DNA from: an uncultured Flavobacteriaceae bacterium
GTDB lineage: Bacteria; Bacteroidota; Bacteroidia; Flavobacteriales; Flavobacteriaceae
Length of the DNA: 11,223 nt
Direction of reading: 5' to 3'
Assembly (NCBI GenBank): GCA_947311815.1
Contig: CAMZMA010000225.1
Coordinates: 1 to 11,223, forward strand
In this document: positions 1 through 7,456 of the stretch, piece by piece
Layout of the letters: every line of letters starts with the position of its first letter
Position numbering within the stretch: the first letter of the stretch is position 1
Notes under the pieces: generated by a model
Told to the model about the DNA's origin: nothing
The model's database searches: none
Seen by the model: only the letters and a program-made list of their open reading frames with translations
Position numbers and translations under genes: made by a program

Positions 1-509
1 AAAATATTGATAAAAATATCTTAGAAAATTTTACTTTAAAGAATAAAGTTCAAATTTTAACGGCATCCATTAACAAAGTAAAAAGAAGCATCAATAATTT
101 AGAATCAAACAAAACATCGTTAAAATGGAGGCGTAAAAAACTCAATTTATATGATATTGAATACTATAATAGATTTGCGTTTTCATTGTCTTGTTTAATT
201 CTCTTTTTTATTGGCGCTCCACTAGGATCAATCATTAGAAAAGGAGGCTTTGGTTTGCCCATGGTTTTGGCCATATTTATCTATGTTTTTTACTACTTCG
301 GAAATACTTTTGGCAGAAATTTAGCTGAAGAAAGTTCGGTTTCTGCAATTACAGGATCATGGATTGCCGCTATGATTATGATACCTATAGCACTACTATT
401 AACTAGAAGAGCAACAAAAGACATGGGCTTGTTTGACATTAATTCGTTTTTTGCGCCCATCACAAACTTTTTAAAAAAATTATTGTCAAAAAAGACAACC
501 AAATTATGA
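1..509 (+). CDS. LptF/LptG-family permease, C-terminal part (5' end outside window)
   Basis: The reading frame is open from position 3 to the TGA at 507-509, so this is the last ~168 residues of a longer protein. Seen: a basic, charged stretch ending in a W-R-R-K-K run and a LYDIEYYNRF segment, then three hydrophobic helices. The first contains the GAPLGSIIRKGGFGLP signature of YjgP/YjgQ (LptF/LptG) proteins; the others are roughly FGLPMVLAIFIYVFYYFGN and SWIAAMIMIPIALLLT. A basic tail follows (LKKLLSKK). Known of the family: LptF and LptG form the inner-membrane part of the LptB2FG ABC exporter that extracts LPS and passes it to LptC/LptA. F and G cannot be told apart from this fragment. The stop overlaps the next gene's start (ATGA, 506-509), so the two are probably translationally coupled. 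A TTG at 186 could be mistaken for a start, but coding similarity and the open frame continue upstream of it. Confidence 0.9.
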   Translation, partial: NIDKNILENFTLKNKVQILTASINKVKRSINNLESNKTSLKWRRKKLNLYDIEYYNRFAFSLSCLILFFIGAPLGSIIRKGGFGLPMVLAIFIYVFYYFGNTFGRNLAEESSVSAITGSWIAAMIMIPIALLLTRRATKDMGLFDINSFFAPITNFLKKLLSKKTTKL

Positions 510-1651
510 CACCACAACTTACTAAAAAAGGAATACAATTAGATACCATTGCAGATGCCATTGAAGACATTAAAAATGGAAAAATAATCATTGTTGTTGA
601 TGATGAAAATCGCGAAAATGAAGGCGATTTTATTGCTGCCGCAGAAAAAGCATCGCCAGAAATCATCAACTTTATGGCAACTCACGGACGCGGATTAATC
701 TGTGCACCTCTTACCGAAAACAGGTGTAAAGAGCTCGATTTAGTCATGATGGTAAGCAACAATACAGACCCAATGGAAACGGCTTTTACCGTTTCGGTAG
801 ATTTACGTGGCGGAAATGTTACCACAGGAATTTCTGCCTCTGACAGAGCCGAAACGATTAGCGCTTTAATTAATAACGACACCAAACCTTTTGATTTGGC
901 AAGACCTGGTCATATTTTCCCGTTAAAAGCCAAAGAAGGTGGTGTTTTACGTAGAACAGGTCATACAGAAGCTGCCATAGATTTTGCACGTTTAGCAGGC
1001 TTACAACCCGCAGGTGTTATTGTAGAAATTATGAACGAAGATGGTACCATGGCACGATTACCTCAATTAATGGAAGTGGCTAAAAAATTTGACATTAAAA
1101 TTGTTTCTATTGAAGATTTAGTAGCTTACCGAATGGAGCATGATTCTTTAATTGAAAAGAAAGAAGATTTTACTATTGAAACAAAATTTGGTCAATTTAG
1201 ACTCAGAGCTTACCAACAAACTACTAACAATCAAGTTCATATTGCGTTAACCAAAGGAAATTGGTCAAAAAATGACGCTGTTTTAACACGGATAAATTCG
1301 ACCCTAGTAAACAATGATATTTTAGGTACTCTGACCAATGATGCCGATAAAAAATTAGATAAAATGTTTACGGTTATCAATAAAGAAGGTGTTGGAGCGG
1401 TTATTTTTATCAATCAACAAAGCGAATCTTTAAATTTATTAAAAAGACTACATCTTTTAAAAGAAAACCAACAACTAGGAAAATACAAAGCTCCAAGAAT
1501 AGAAATGGATAATAAAGATTTTGGTATTGGAGCACAAATTTTACACGATTTAAAAATTAGCAAACTAAAATTACTTACCAACAGACAACAAAGTAAGCGT
1601 GTTGGTATGATTGGTTATGGTTTAGAAATTGTTGATTATGTAAATTATTAA
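506..1651 (+). CDS. ribB: 3,4-dihydroxy-2-butanone 4-phosphate synthase with degenerate GTP cyclohydrolase II-like C-terminal domain
   Basis: 381 aa, cytoplasmic. Residues ~10-210 are a full DHBP synthase (RibB) domain, which converts ribulose 5-phosphate to DHBP plus formate in riboflavin synthesis. The acidic metal/substrate motif DDENRENEGD lies at 32-41, RPGHIFPL at 133-140 and RTGHTEA at 150-156; all key blocks look intact. Residues ~222-381 align in position with GTP cyclohydrolase II (RibA): they start with FGQFRLRAY and retain a LLTN block near the end. However, the zinc-binding C-x(10)-C-x-C is absent (NSTLVNNDILGTLTND occupies that region) and the RQEGRGIGL-type catalytic segment reads NQQSESLNLL. 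I infer that only the RibB activity remains, as in RibBX-type proteins, and that a true RibA is encoded elsewhere. The ATG at 506 overlaps the upstream permease stop by 4 bp. There is no room for a leader, hence no FMN riboswitch. Confidence 0.93.
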   Translation: MTPQLTKKGIQLDTIADAIEDIKNGKIIIVVDDENRENEGDFIAAAEKASPEIINFMATHGRGLICAPLTENRCKELDLVMMVSNNTDPMETAFTVSVDLRGGNVTTGISASDRAETISALINNDTKPFDLARPGHIFPLKAKEGGVLRRTGHTEAAIDFARLAGLQPAGVIVEIMNEDGTMARLPQLMEVAKKFDIKIVSIEDLVAYRMEHDSLIEKKEDFTIETKFGQFRLRAYQQTTNNQVHIALTKGNWSKNDAVLTRINSTLVNNDILGTLTNDADKKLDKMFTVINKEGVGAVIFINQQSESLNLLKRLHLLKENQQLGKYKAPRIEMDNKDFGIGAQILHDLKISKLKLLTNRQQSKRVGMIGYGLEIVDYVNY

Positions 1652-1690
1652 AGAAAGATGAAAACGTTTTATTTTTAGAAATTAAACGTT
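1652..1690. terminator. weak inverted repeat between convergent genes, possible bidirectional terminator
   Basis: The ribB gene and the minus-strand transporter gene converge with only 37 bp between their stop codons. Within it, AACGTTT (1663-1669) and AAACGTT (1684-1690) form 7-bp arms around a 14-bp AT-rich loop, with T-rich or A-rich flanks. The stem has few G-C pairs and the second arm touches the transporter stop codon. The call rests mainly on the convergent layout. Confidence 0.3.
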
Positions 1691-3233
1691 AATTCTTCGC
1701 CCATTCAGGAAAAACAGAAGGATCTACAGCAAACAATGTCATCCCTAAAAAGTAAAAAACAAACGTAATTACTAAAATTCCGATTATATTTATAATAAAA
1801 CCTGCTTTAATCATTTCAATCATTTTAATTCTTCCACTACCAAAAACAACTGCATTGGGTGGTGTAGCAACAGGCATCATAAAAGCAAAAGAAGCCGATA
1901 AAGTTGCAGGAATAATTAATATTAACGGATTTGTTTTCATAGCAACAGCAACCGAAGCCAAAACAGGAATAATCATTTGAGTTGTTGCTGTATTTGAGGT
2001 GAATTCTGTAGTAAATGTCATCACAGAACTGATTCCTAAAATGGTTGATAACGGAGACGTTCCTTCTAAACTAGAAAGATGAGTTCCTATATACTCCGAT
2101 AAACCAGAAACTTGAAATCCTTTTGCCAATGCAAATCCGCCACCAAATAAGAGGATCACAGACCATGGTAAATCTTTAAAAACACTTGCATCAACAATCG
2201 TTTTATAATTGCTTTTTTTGTTTTTAACTGGAATTAAAAATAACAACAATGCCATAAAAATAGCTGTAACTCCATCATTCATACTCTTAGGGTTGCTAAA
2301 AAGATTTCTCCAACCAGGAATTTTAAAATTACCGAAATTAATATCTACTCTAGTAATCCATAAAACAGCCGTAATTACAAAAATAATAGCTACGGTTTTT
2401 TCTTCGTACGAAAGTTTACCAAGTGCTTTGTATTCTTTTTGAACAATGCTCCTATCAATTTTTAAATTTTTAGAAGTTTTGTATAAAATTTTTGTTAACA
2501 AAAACCATATAAATAATAGCATGATAATCACAATTGGCAGAGTTGCCAACATCCATTTTGCAAAAGAAATTTCTGGAGCATTCGGAAAAAGGTCTTTAAA
2601 TAATTTTACAAAAACTAAATTAGGAGGCGTTCCTACCAATGTTGCGGCACCACCTATAGAAGCTGCGTAAGCAATTCCTAATAATAAACTAATGGAAAAT
2701 TTATATGTTTTTTTTACTCCAAAACTATCCTCCATTTTAATAATAATAGCCATGGCTACAGGAAGCATCATTACTGTAGTTGCTGTGTTTGATATCCACA
2801 TAGATAAGAACAAAGTTCCTAACATAAATCCAAAAATCATTTGCGACGGACTTTTCCCTGTTTTATTTATGATAAATAAGGCGATTCTTTTGTGTAAATT
2901 CCAGCGTTCCATTGCTAGTGCAATAATAAAGCCTCCAATAAATAAAAAAATGATATTATTAAAATATACATTGGCAATACTGTTACCGTTTTTCATTATT
3001 CCCATAACTGGAAATAACACAATAGGCAGTAAAGAAGTTGCGGCTAAAGGAATCGCTTCTGTTGCCCAAAAAATAGCCATTAATGAAGCTATTGCTGCCA
3101 TTTTTGAAACTAACGGATTTGTGGGGTCTAAATTGGCATTCCACAGCAAAGTAAAAATAATAGGAGCTAAAATAAAACCAACGGTTTTAAAAGATACATT
3201 GTTTTTAAATTTAGCAGTAAATTTTGTGCTCAT
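1689..3233 (-). CDS. SLC13/DASS-family sodium-coupled carboxylate (anion) transporter
   Basis: 514 aa from the ATG at 3233, an integral inner-membrane protein with about 11-12 hydrophobic segments. It has the two internally repeated substrate/sodium hairpins of the divalent anion:sodium symporter family: SNTATT at 148-153 with GTPPNLVF at ~201-208, and SNTATT at 413-418 with the SLC13 signature ATPPNAVVFGSGRI at 456-469. Family members import succinate, malate, fumarate, citrate or sulfate with Na+; the SNT/SNT pair fits a dicarboxylate carrier, but the substrate cannot be fixed from sequence. A TTG at 3248 would add five residues but would overlap the upstream stop. The ATG leaves a 7-bp gap after the oxidoreductase gene and is preferred. 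It is the last gene of a four-gene minus-strand block, which suggests uptake of an organic acid related to that block's metabolism (inference). Confidence 0.92.
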   Translation of the reverse strand: MSTKFTAKFKNNVSFKTVGFILAPIIFTLLWNANLDPTNPLVSKMAAIASLMAIFWATEAIPLAATSLLPIVLFPVMGIMKNGNSIANVYFNNIIFLFIGGFIIALAMERWNLHKRIALFIINKTGKSPSQMIFGFMLGTLFLSMWISNTATTVMMLPVAMAIIIKMEDSFGVKKTYKFSISLLLGIAYAASIGGAATLVGTPPNLVFVKLFKDLFPNAPEISFAKWMLATLPIVIIMLLFIWFLLTKILYKTSKNLKIDRSIVQKEYKALGKLSYEEKTVAIIFVITAVLWITRVDINFGNFKIPGWRNLFSNPKSMNDGVTAIFMALLLFLIPVKNKKSNYKTIVDASVFKDLPWSVILLFGGGFALAKGFQVSGLSEYIGTHLSSLEGTSPLSTILGISSVMTFTTEFTSNTATTQMIIPVLASVAVAMKTNPLILIIPATLSASFAFMMPVATPPNAVVFGSGRIKMIEMIKAGFIINIIGILVITFVFYFLGMTLFAVDPSVFPEWAKN

Positions 3234-3240
3234 TATAGGT

Positions 3241-4242
3241 TTATTCAATCACTTTTAACACTAATTTTCCTTTTTTATCGCCCGTAAAAAGACGTGTAAA
3301 AGTTTCGTGAAAATTTTCTATTCCGTTGTACATAGCTAAGGTAGATTTTAATTTTCCTTGTTGCATCCACATGCCCATTTCTTGTGCTGCTGTTCCGTAA
3401 TCTTTGGCATAATCCATTACAACCATACCTTGCATAGTAGCTCTATTTACCAATAAAGACATGTAATTACTTGGTCCTTGAACTTTTTCGGTATTGTTAT
3501 ATTGAGAGATAGCGCCACAAATAACTACTCTAGCGTGCATTCTTAATTTTAATAACGCTGCATTTAAAATTTCGCCACCAACATTATCAAAAAAAACATC
3601 AACCCCTTTTGGACATTTTTCTTTTAAAGCCGAATAAATATTTTCTGATTTATAATCAATCGCAGCATCAAAACCTAAATCGTTGATAAGATAATCACAT
3701 TTTTCTTTTCCTCCTGCAATTCCGATAACGGTACATCCTTTAATTTTAGCAATTTGACCAACAACACTACCTACTGCTCCTGCTGCTCCTGAAACCAGAA
3801 CAATATCTCCTTCTTTTATTTTACCAACTTCTAAAATTCCGAAATAAGCGGTCATTCCCGGCATTCCTAAGGTGGCAATATACATTGGCATCGGAGCTAA
3901 TGTGTCATCAACTTTATACCAATTATCTCCGTTGGTAGCCACATATTGTTGTACGCCTCCCCAACCTGTTAAACAATCTCCTACTTTATAGGTCGGATGA
4001 TTATTTACTTTTACAACTTTACCAATAGAGCCTGAGCGCATTACATCATTAATAGCAATGGGTGGTATGTATGATTTTTTATCATTCATCCATCCTCTCA
4101 TGGCGGGATCTAAAGATATATAATGATGTTGAATTAATACTTCTCCATCTTTTAAGTCAGGTATTGAGTTTGATTCTAAAGACCAAGTATCTGATGCTGG
4201 CATACCAACAGGACGTTTTTTAAAAATAAGTTGTTTGTTCAT
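3241..4242 (-). CDS. zinc-independent medium-chain NADP-dependent oxidoreductase (PTGR/CurA-like)
   Basis: 333 aa, cytoplasmic. It begins MNKQLIFKKRPVGMP, typical of the leukotriene B4 12-hydroxydehydrogenase/prostaglandin reductase/CurA branch of the MDR superfamily. Landmarks: SLDPAMRGWM at 43-52 in the GroES-like domain, GMPGMTAYFG at 126-135, a Rossmann nucleotide loop AAGAVGS at 153-159, and FDNVGGEIL at 218-226. The structural and catalytic zinc cysteines of alcohol dehydrogenases are absent, as expected for this branch. Members reduce the C=C bond of alpha,beta-unsaturated ketones and aldehydes with NADPH; the real substrate is unknown. The frame stays open upstream to 4317, but that extension would run 75 bp into the nitroreductase gene and lacks the family N-terminus, so the ATG at 4242 is chosen (16-bp gap). 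Second-to-last gene of the block. Confidence 0.93.
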   Translation of the reverse strand: MNKQLIFKKRPVGMPASDTWSLESNSIPDLKDGEVLIQHHYISLDPAMRGWMNDKKSYIPPIAINDVMRSGSIGKVVKVNNHPTYKVGDCLTGWGGVQQYVATNGDNWYKVDDTLAPMPMYIATLGMPGMTAYFGILEVGKIKEGDIVLVSGAAGAVGSVVGQIAKIKGCTVIGIAGGKEKCDYLINDLGFDAAIDYKSENIYSALKEKCPKGVDVFFDNVGGEILNAALLKLRMHARVVICGAISQYNNTEKVQGPSNYMSLLVNRATMQGMVVMDYAKDYGTAAQEMGMWMQQGKLKSTLAMYNGIENFHETFTRLFTGDKKGKLVLKVIE

Positions 4243-4258
4243 AAGTGTAGTTTTAGGT

Positions 4259-4816
4259 TTATAACCAAGTAGTTTTTTCTTCAATATTTCCTCTTTCTGC
4301 GGATACAGAAACTTCATCGTGTTTTCCTAAATAAAAGAAGCCCAAACAGGTTTCTCCATTATTTAAATTAAAAAAACGATGCATTTCTTTGATAATGATG
4401 GTAGGAGAACTCCAAAAACCACCTAATTTCATTTCGGTTACTTGTAGCCATAAATTTTGAACTGCCATGGCAACGGCAGCAATTTCTTCCCATTCGGGTG
4501 CTCTTAATTTTTCATCTCTTTGCATGCAAATAGCAATAATAGCACCAGATTTTAAAGGCATTCCTTTTAATTTTTTGAATTTCATTTCAGAAAACTTCGG
4601 AGCTTTTTCTTTGTACGTTTCTGAAATAAAAGTACTGAATTGCTCTTTGCTTTCATCGGAATGAATAATTTTAAATCGCCAAGGTTCTGTTTTAAAATGA
4701 CTAGGCGCCCAATTGGCAGCTTCTAATAATTGTGTAATTTCTTCTTTCGTTACCTTTTCTTCATTAAATTGAGGAGGAAAAATTGAACGTCTATTTTTTA
4801 TAGTATCAAAAATCAT
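4259..4816 (-). CDS. nitroreductase-family FMN oxidoreductase
   Basis: 185 aa, cytoplasmic, close to the usual length of small (YdjA-like) nitroreductases. Seen: the N-terminal FMN-phosphate motif NRRSIFPP (8-15), the family block AANWAPSHFKTEPWRF (33-48), the central helix AVQNLWLQVTEMKLGGFWSSP (118-138, flavin-binding/dimer region), and LGFFYLGK (158-165). Family members are FMN-dependent dimers that use NAD(P)H to reduce nitro compounds, quinones or enones; the physiological substrate is rarely known. Its ATG lies one base after the stop of the E1 dehydrogenase gene, and its stop is 16 bp before the MDR oxidoreductase start. Co-transcription with both, and translational coupling to E1, is therefore likely. 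Two different NAD(P)H-linked reductases side by side suggest removal of reactive enones or unsaturated acids, but this is inference. Confidence 0.93.
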   Translation of the reverse strand: MIFDTIKNRRSIFPPQFNEEKVTKEEITQLLEAANWAPSHFKTEPWRFKIIHSDESKEQFSTFISETYKEKAPKFSEMKFKKLKGMPLKSGAIIAICMQRDEKLRAPEWEEIAAVAMAVQNLWLQVTEMKLGGFWSSPTIIIKEMHRFFNLNNGETCLGFFYLGKHDEVSVSAERGNIEEKTTWL

Positions 4817-4817
4817 T

Positions 4818-6806
4818 TTAATAATTTAAAAGAGCTAATAAATCGGTTTCAAACTGATTTTTAGCTAAATATTGTTTTTCTAAAGTAGGTAAAAACGGAA
4901 TGGGAGTTTCTATACTTGCCACACGTTTTACAGGTGCATCTAATTGTTCAAAGCAATTTTCTGTAATTAATGCCGAAATATCACTCGCTATTCCACCAAA
5001 CTGCGTATCTTCTTGCAAAATAATTGCTTTTCCTGTTTTTTTAACAGATTGATAAATTGTTTCGGTATCTAAAGGTTGTAACGTACGTAAATCAATGATA
5101 TCTGCTTTGATCGTTGGATTGTTCTGTATCGTTTCTAACGCCCAATGCACTCCTGCTCCGTAACTAATAATAGTTACATCTGTTCCTTCGGATAAAACTG
5201 CGGCTTTTCCTAACGGAATGGTATAATAATTATTAGGAACTTCTTGATATACTGAGCGATACAACGCTTTGTGTTCGAAGAAAATAACAGGATTTGGGTC
5301 GTTAATTGCGGTCGCTAATAAGCCTTTTGCATCGGCAGGAAATGCAGGATATACCACTTTTAAACCTGGTGTTTTGGTAAACCAAGCTTCGTTGGTTTGA
5401 CTATGAAAAGGGCCTGCGCCAACACCAGCACCACAAGGCATTCTTATAACGACATCGGCATTTTGAGACCATCTGTAATGAGATTTTGCTACTAAATTCA
5501 CAATCGGATTAAAACCTGTAGAGGCAAAATCAGAAAATTGCATTTCCATAACTGCTTTTATTCCGTTTACCGATAAACCATACGCAGCAGAAACAATAGC
5601 ACTCTCGCAAATTGGTGTATTTCTTACCCGCTCTTTTCCGAATTTTTCTACAAAACCATCTGTAATTTTAAAAACACCGCCATATTCGGCAATATCTTGT
5701 CCCATGATTATTAAATCTGGGTGCTTTTCCATCGATTGCTTTAATCCATCAGAAATAGCATCAATCAAACGAATTTTTTTTGTTTCGGCAGATGGTTTTA
5801 TATCTTCAAAAACAGATTCTTTATATACATCTTTTAATTCATTTTGAACTGAAGAAATAATAGGATCTTCATCATATGCCATTTTTAAATGTTCATTAAT
5901 TTCATGAACAATCTCTTTTTTAAAGGCAACAACTTCTTTTTCGGTAAGAATGCCTTCGGATTCTAAAAACGCTTGATAATTCTCTAAAGGATCTTTTGCT
6001 GCCCATTGTTGCATCAATTCTTTAGGTACATATTTTGTACCACTCGCCTCTTCATGCCCTCGCATTCTAAAGGTTTTAAATTCAATTAAAATGGGTCGTG
6101 GATTTTCACGAACACTTTCTGCTAATTCGGTCATTTTAGTAAAAACTTCTAAAATATTATTTCCATCAATAATGTGACTTTCCATTCCGTAGCCAACACC
6201 TTTATCAGCAATATGCTCACAATTAAATTGTTCTGAAATTGGAGTTGATAATCCATAGCCATTATTTTCTACACAGAATAAAACGGGTAAATTCCATACA
6301 GAAGCAACGTTTAATGCTTCATGAAAATCACCTTCGCTTGTACCTCCATCACCTGTAAAAACAGCGCAAACGTGTTTGTTGCCTTTTAATTTATTGGCGA
6401 GTGCAATTCCATCAGCAATTCCGAATTGAGGCCCTAAATGAGAAATCATCCCAATAATACTGTACTCTTGTGTACCAAAATGAAAACTTCGATCTCTTCC
6501 TTTTGTAAATCCGTTGGCTTTTCCTTGCCATTGAGAAAAAAGGCGATATAACGGAATTTCTCTAGTTGTAAAAACACCTAAATTACGGTGCATCGGTAGT
6601 ATGTACTCTTCTTTGGTTAATGCAGAAGTAACACCTACAGAAATAGCTTCTTGACCAATGCCGCTAAACCATTTAGAAATTTTACCTTGACGTAAAAGAA
6701 TCAACATTTTTTCTTCGATTAATCGAGGTTTTAACATTGATTTGTATAACTTTATCAATGTTTTTTTTGACAAAGTAGTTGCTGGATAGCTAATGTGTTG
6801 AGACAT
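4818..6806 (-). CDS. fused E1 alpha/beta thiamine-diphosphate 2-oxoacid dehydrogenase (branched-chain type)
   Basis: 662 aa, cytoplasmic. Residues ~10-335 are an E1-alpha domain: the ThDP motif starts GDGGTSEGD at 152-160 and ends with NN at 181-182, and the RMRGHEEASG loop lies at 247-256. Residues ~345-662 are an E1-beta domain, beginning RLIDAISDGL, with GQDIAEYGGVF at 369-379, EMQFSDF at 421-427, and a C-terminal transketolase-like segment (IIDLRTLQPLD, 570-580). In most bacteria these are two proteins; the single-chain arrangement is frequent in Bacteroidota. The beta half resembles BCKDH and acetoin/pyruvate E1-beta, so 2-oxoisovalerate dehydrogenase is the best guess, feeding branched acyl-CoA to catabolism or iso-fatty acid synthesis. 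E2 and E3 are not in the window. First gene of the operon, directly downstream of the lrp-type gene and its terminator. Confidence 0.93.
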   Translation of the reverse strand: MSQHISYPATTLSKKTLIKLYKSMLKPRLIEEKMLILLRQGKISKWFSGIGQEAISVGVTSALTKEEYILPMHRNLGVFTTREIPLYRLFSQWQGKANGFTKGRDRSFHFGTQEYSIIGMISHLGPQFGIADGIALANKLKGNKHVCAVFTGDGGTSEGDFHEALNVASVWNLPVLFCVENNGYGLSTPISEQFNCEHIADKGVGYGMESHIIDGNNILEVFTKMTELAESVRENPRPILIEFKTFRMRGHEEASGTKYVPKELMQQWAAKDPLENYQAFLESEGILTEKEVVAFKKEIVHEINEHLKMAYDEDPIISSVQNELKDVYKESVFEDIKPSAETKKIRLIDAISDGLKQSMEKHPDLIIMGQDIAEYGGVFKITDGFVEKFGKERVRNTPICESAIVSAAYGLSVNGIKAVMEMQFSDFASTGFNPIVNLVAKSHYRWSQNADVVIRMPCGAGVGAGPFHSQTNEAWFTKTPGLKVVYPAFPADAKGLLATAINDPNPVIFFEHKALYRSVYQEVPNNYYTIPLGKAAVLSEGTDVTIISYGAGVHWALETIQNNPTIKADIIDLRTLQPLDTETIYQSVKKTGKAIILQEDTQFGGIASDISALITENCFEQLDAPVKRVASIETPIPFLPTLEKQYLAKNQFETDLLALLNY

Positions 6807-6833
6807 TAATTAATTTATTGTTTATTAGTATTA

Positions 6834-6841
6834 CAAACATA
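6834..6841 (-). promoter_or_regulatory. candidate Bacteroidota -7 element for the E1 operon
   Basis: On the minus strand TATGTTTG matches the Bacteroidota/Flavobacterium -7 consensus TAnnTTTG and lies 27 bp upstream of the E1 ATG, giving an expected 5' UTR of about 20 nt. No TTG at the usual -33 distance is visible; that place is taken by the terminator hairpin. The motif directly abuts the hairpin's T tail. Confidence 0.4.
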
Positions 6842-6871
6842 AAAAAAACCTTATCAATATGATAAGGTTTT
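6842..6871 (-). terminator. intrinsic terminator after the Lrp-type regulator gene
   Basis: A perfect 11-bp inverted repeat (AAAACCTTATC at 6845-6855, GATAAGGTTTT at 6861-6871) surrounds AATAT; one more A-T pair can close the stem to leave a 3-nt loop. Read on the minus strand, the stem runs straight into a run of eight T (6848-6841 region), the classic rho-independent form. It lies about 20 bp after the regulator's stop and 35 bp before the E1 ATG. On the plus strand the stem is also followed by a T-rich run, but no plus-strand gene ends here. Confidence 0.75.
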
Positions 6872-6891
6872 GTGTTTTTTATAATAGTTTC

Positions 6892-7371
6892 TTACAATTC
6901 TTTAAAAATAGCGTGCATCAATCGTTTTTTATCATTGATACTTTCTTCAAGCGCAATCATGGTTTCGGTTCTGCTTACGCCTGCAATTTCATCAATTTTA
7001 TAAATAACTTCTTTAGCATCAACAGTCCCTTTTGCTCTTACTTTACAAAAAATATTGTACTTACCCGCAATAACATCTGCTACGGTAACATTAGGAATTT
7101 CTCTTAAAGCTTCAATTACTTGTTTTGTTGTTGATGTTTTTTCAAGATAAATACCCACATGCGCTATAAATGAATAGCCCATTTTTTCATAGTTAATGGT
7201 TAGTGTAGAGCCCTGAATTACGCCTTCATCTTCCATTTTTTTTACACGAACATGTATGGTTCCTGCAGAAACTAATAATTTTTTTGCAATATCTGTAAAA
7301 GGAGTTCTTGCATTTTCTATTAAAATATCTAAAATTTGATGATCAATTTCATCTAACATATACTTTTTCAT
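6892..7371 (-). CDS. Lrp/AsnC-family transcriptional regulator
   Basis: 159 aa, cytoplasmic DNA-binding protein of normal family length. The winged HTH lies at ~6-65 (LDEIDHQILDILIENARTPF, recognition part AGTIHVRVKKMEDEGVI at 36-52), followed by the RAM/AsnC ligand domain at ~70-150, with IAGKYNIFCKV at 101-111 and RTETMIALEE at 134-143. Lrp-type proteins form octamers that sense amino acids and regulate their metabolism. Context: it lies directly upstream of, and in the same direction as, the branched-chain-type E1 operon, separated by a terminator. In Pseudomonas the Lrp homologue BkdR controls the bkd (BCKDH) operon from a neighbouring gene, so a similar local role is inferred here. ATG at 7371 is chosen; an in-frame ATG four codons in (M5) is possible. 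The 85-bp gap upstream holds only an imperfect -7-like sequence (TAATTTCG, minus strand, 7406-7399). Confidence 0.92.
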   Translation of the reverse strand: MKKYMLDEIDHQILDILIENARTPFTDIAKKLLVSAGTIHVRVKKMEDEGVIQGSTLTINYEKMGYSFIAHVGIYLEKTSTTKQVIEALREIPNVTVADVIAGKYNIFCKVRAKGTVDAKEVIYKIDEIAGVSRTETMIALEESINDKKRLMHAIFKEL

Positions 7372-7456
7372 AACTTATGTTTTATTCAATAAACAGTGCG
7401 AAATTATGACTTTTATTTAACAAAATAGCAGAAAAAGCAAAGAAAATTTAATGAAT

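Noticed and set aside
400..506. FMN riboswitch in front of ribB
   Set aside because: The gene overlaps the upstream coding sequence and no leader exists.
3234..3248. TTG start for the SLC13 transporter
   Set aside because: It would overlap the preceding gene's stop codon; an ATG five codons later gives a clean 7-bp gap.
2692..3258. 188-aa plus-strand open frame opposite the SLC13 transporter gene
   Set aside because: It is the antisense shadow of a well-recognised membrane transporter gene. Its sequence has no recognisable domain and mirrors the opposite strand's hydrophobic codons.
4243..4317. 25-residue N-terminal extension of the MDR oxidoreductase
   Set aside because: It overlaps the nitroreductase coding end in another frame. 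The family N-terminus begins at the internal ATG at 4242.
6859..7107. 82-aa plus-strand open frame opposite the Lrp-type gene
   Set aside because: It begins inside the terminator hairpin, is F/N-rich low-complexity sequence, and is antisense to a clear gene.
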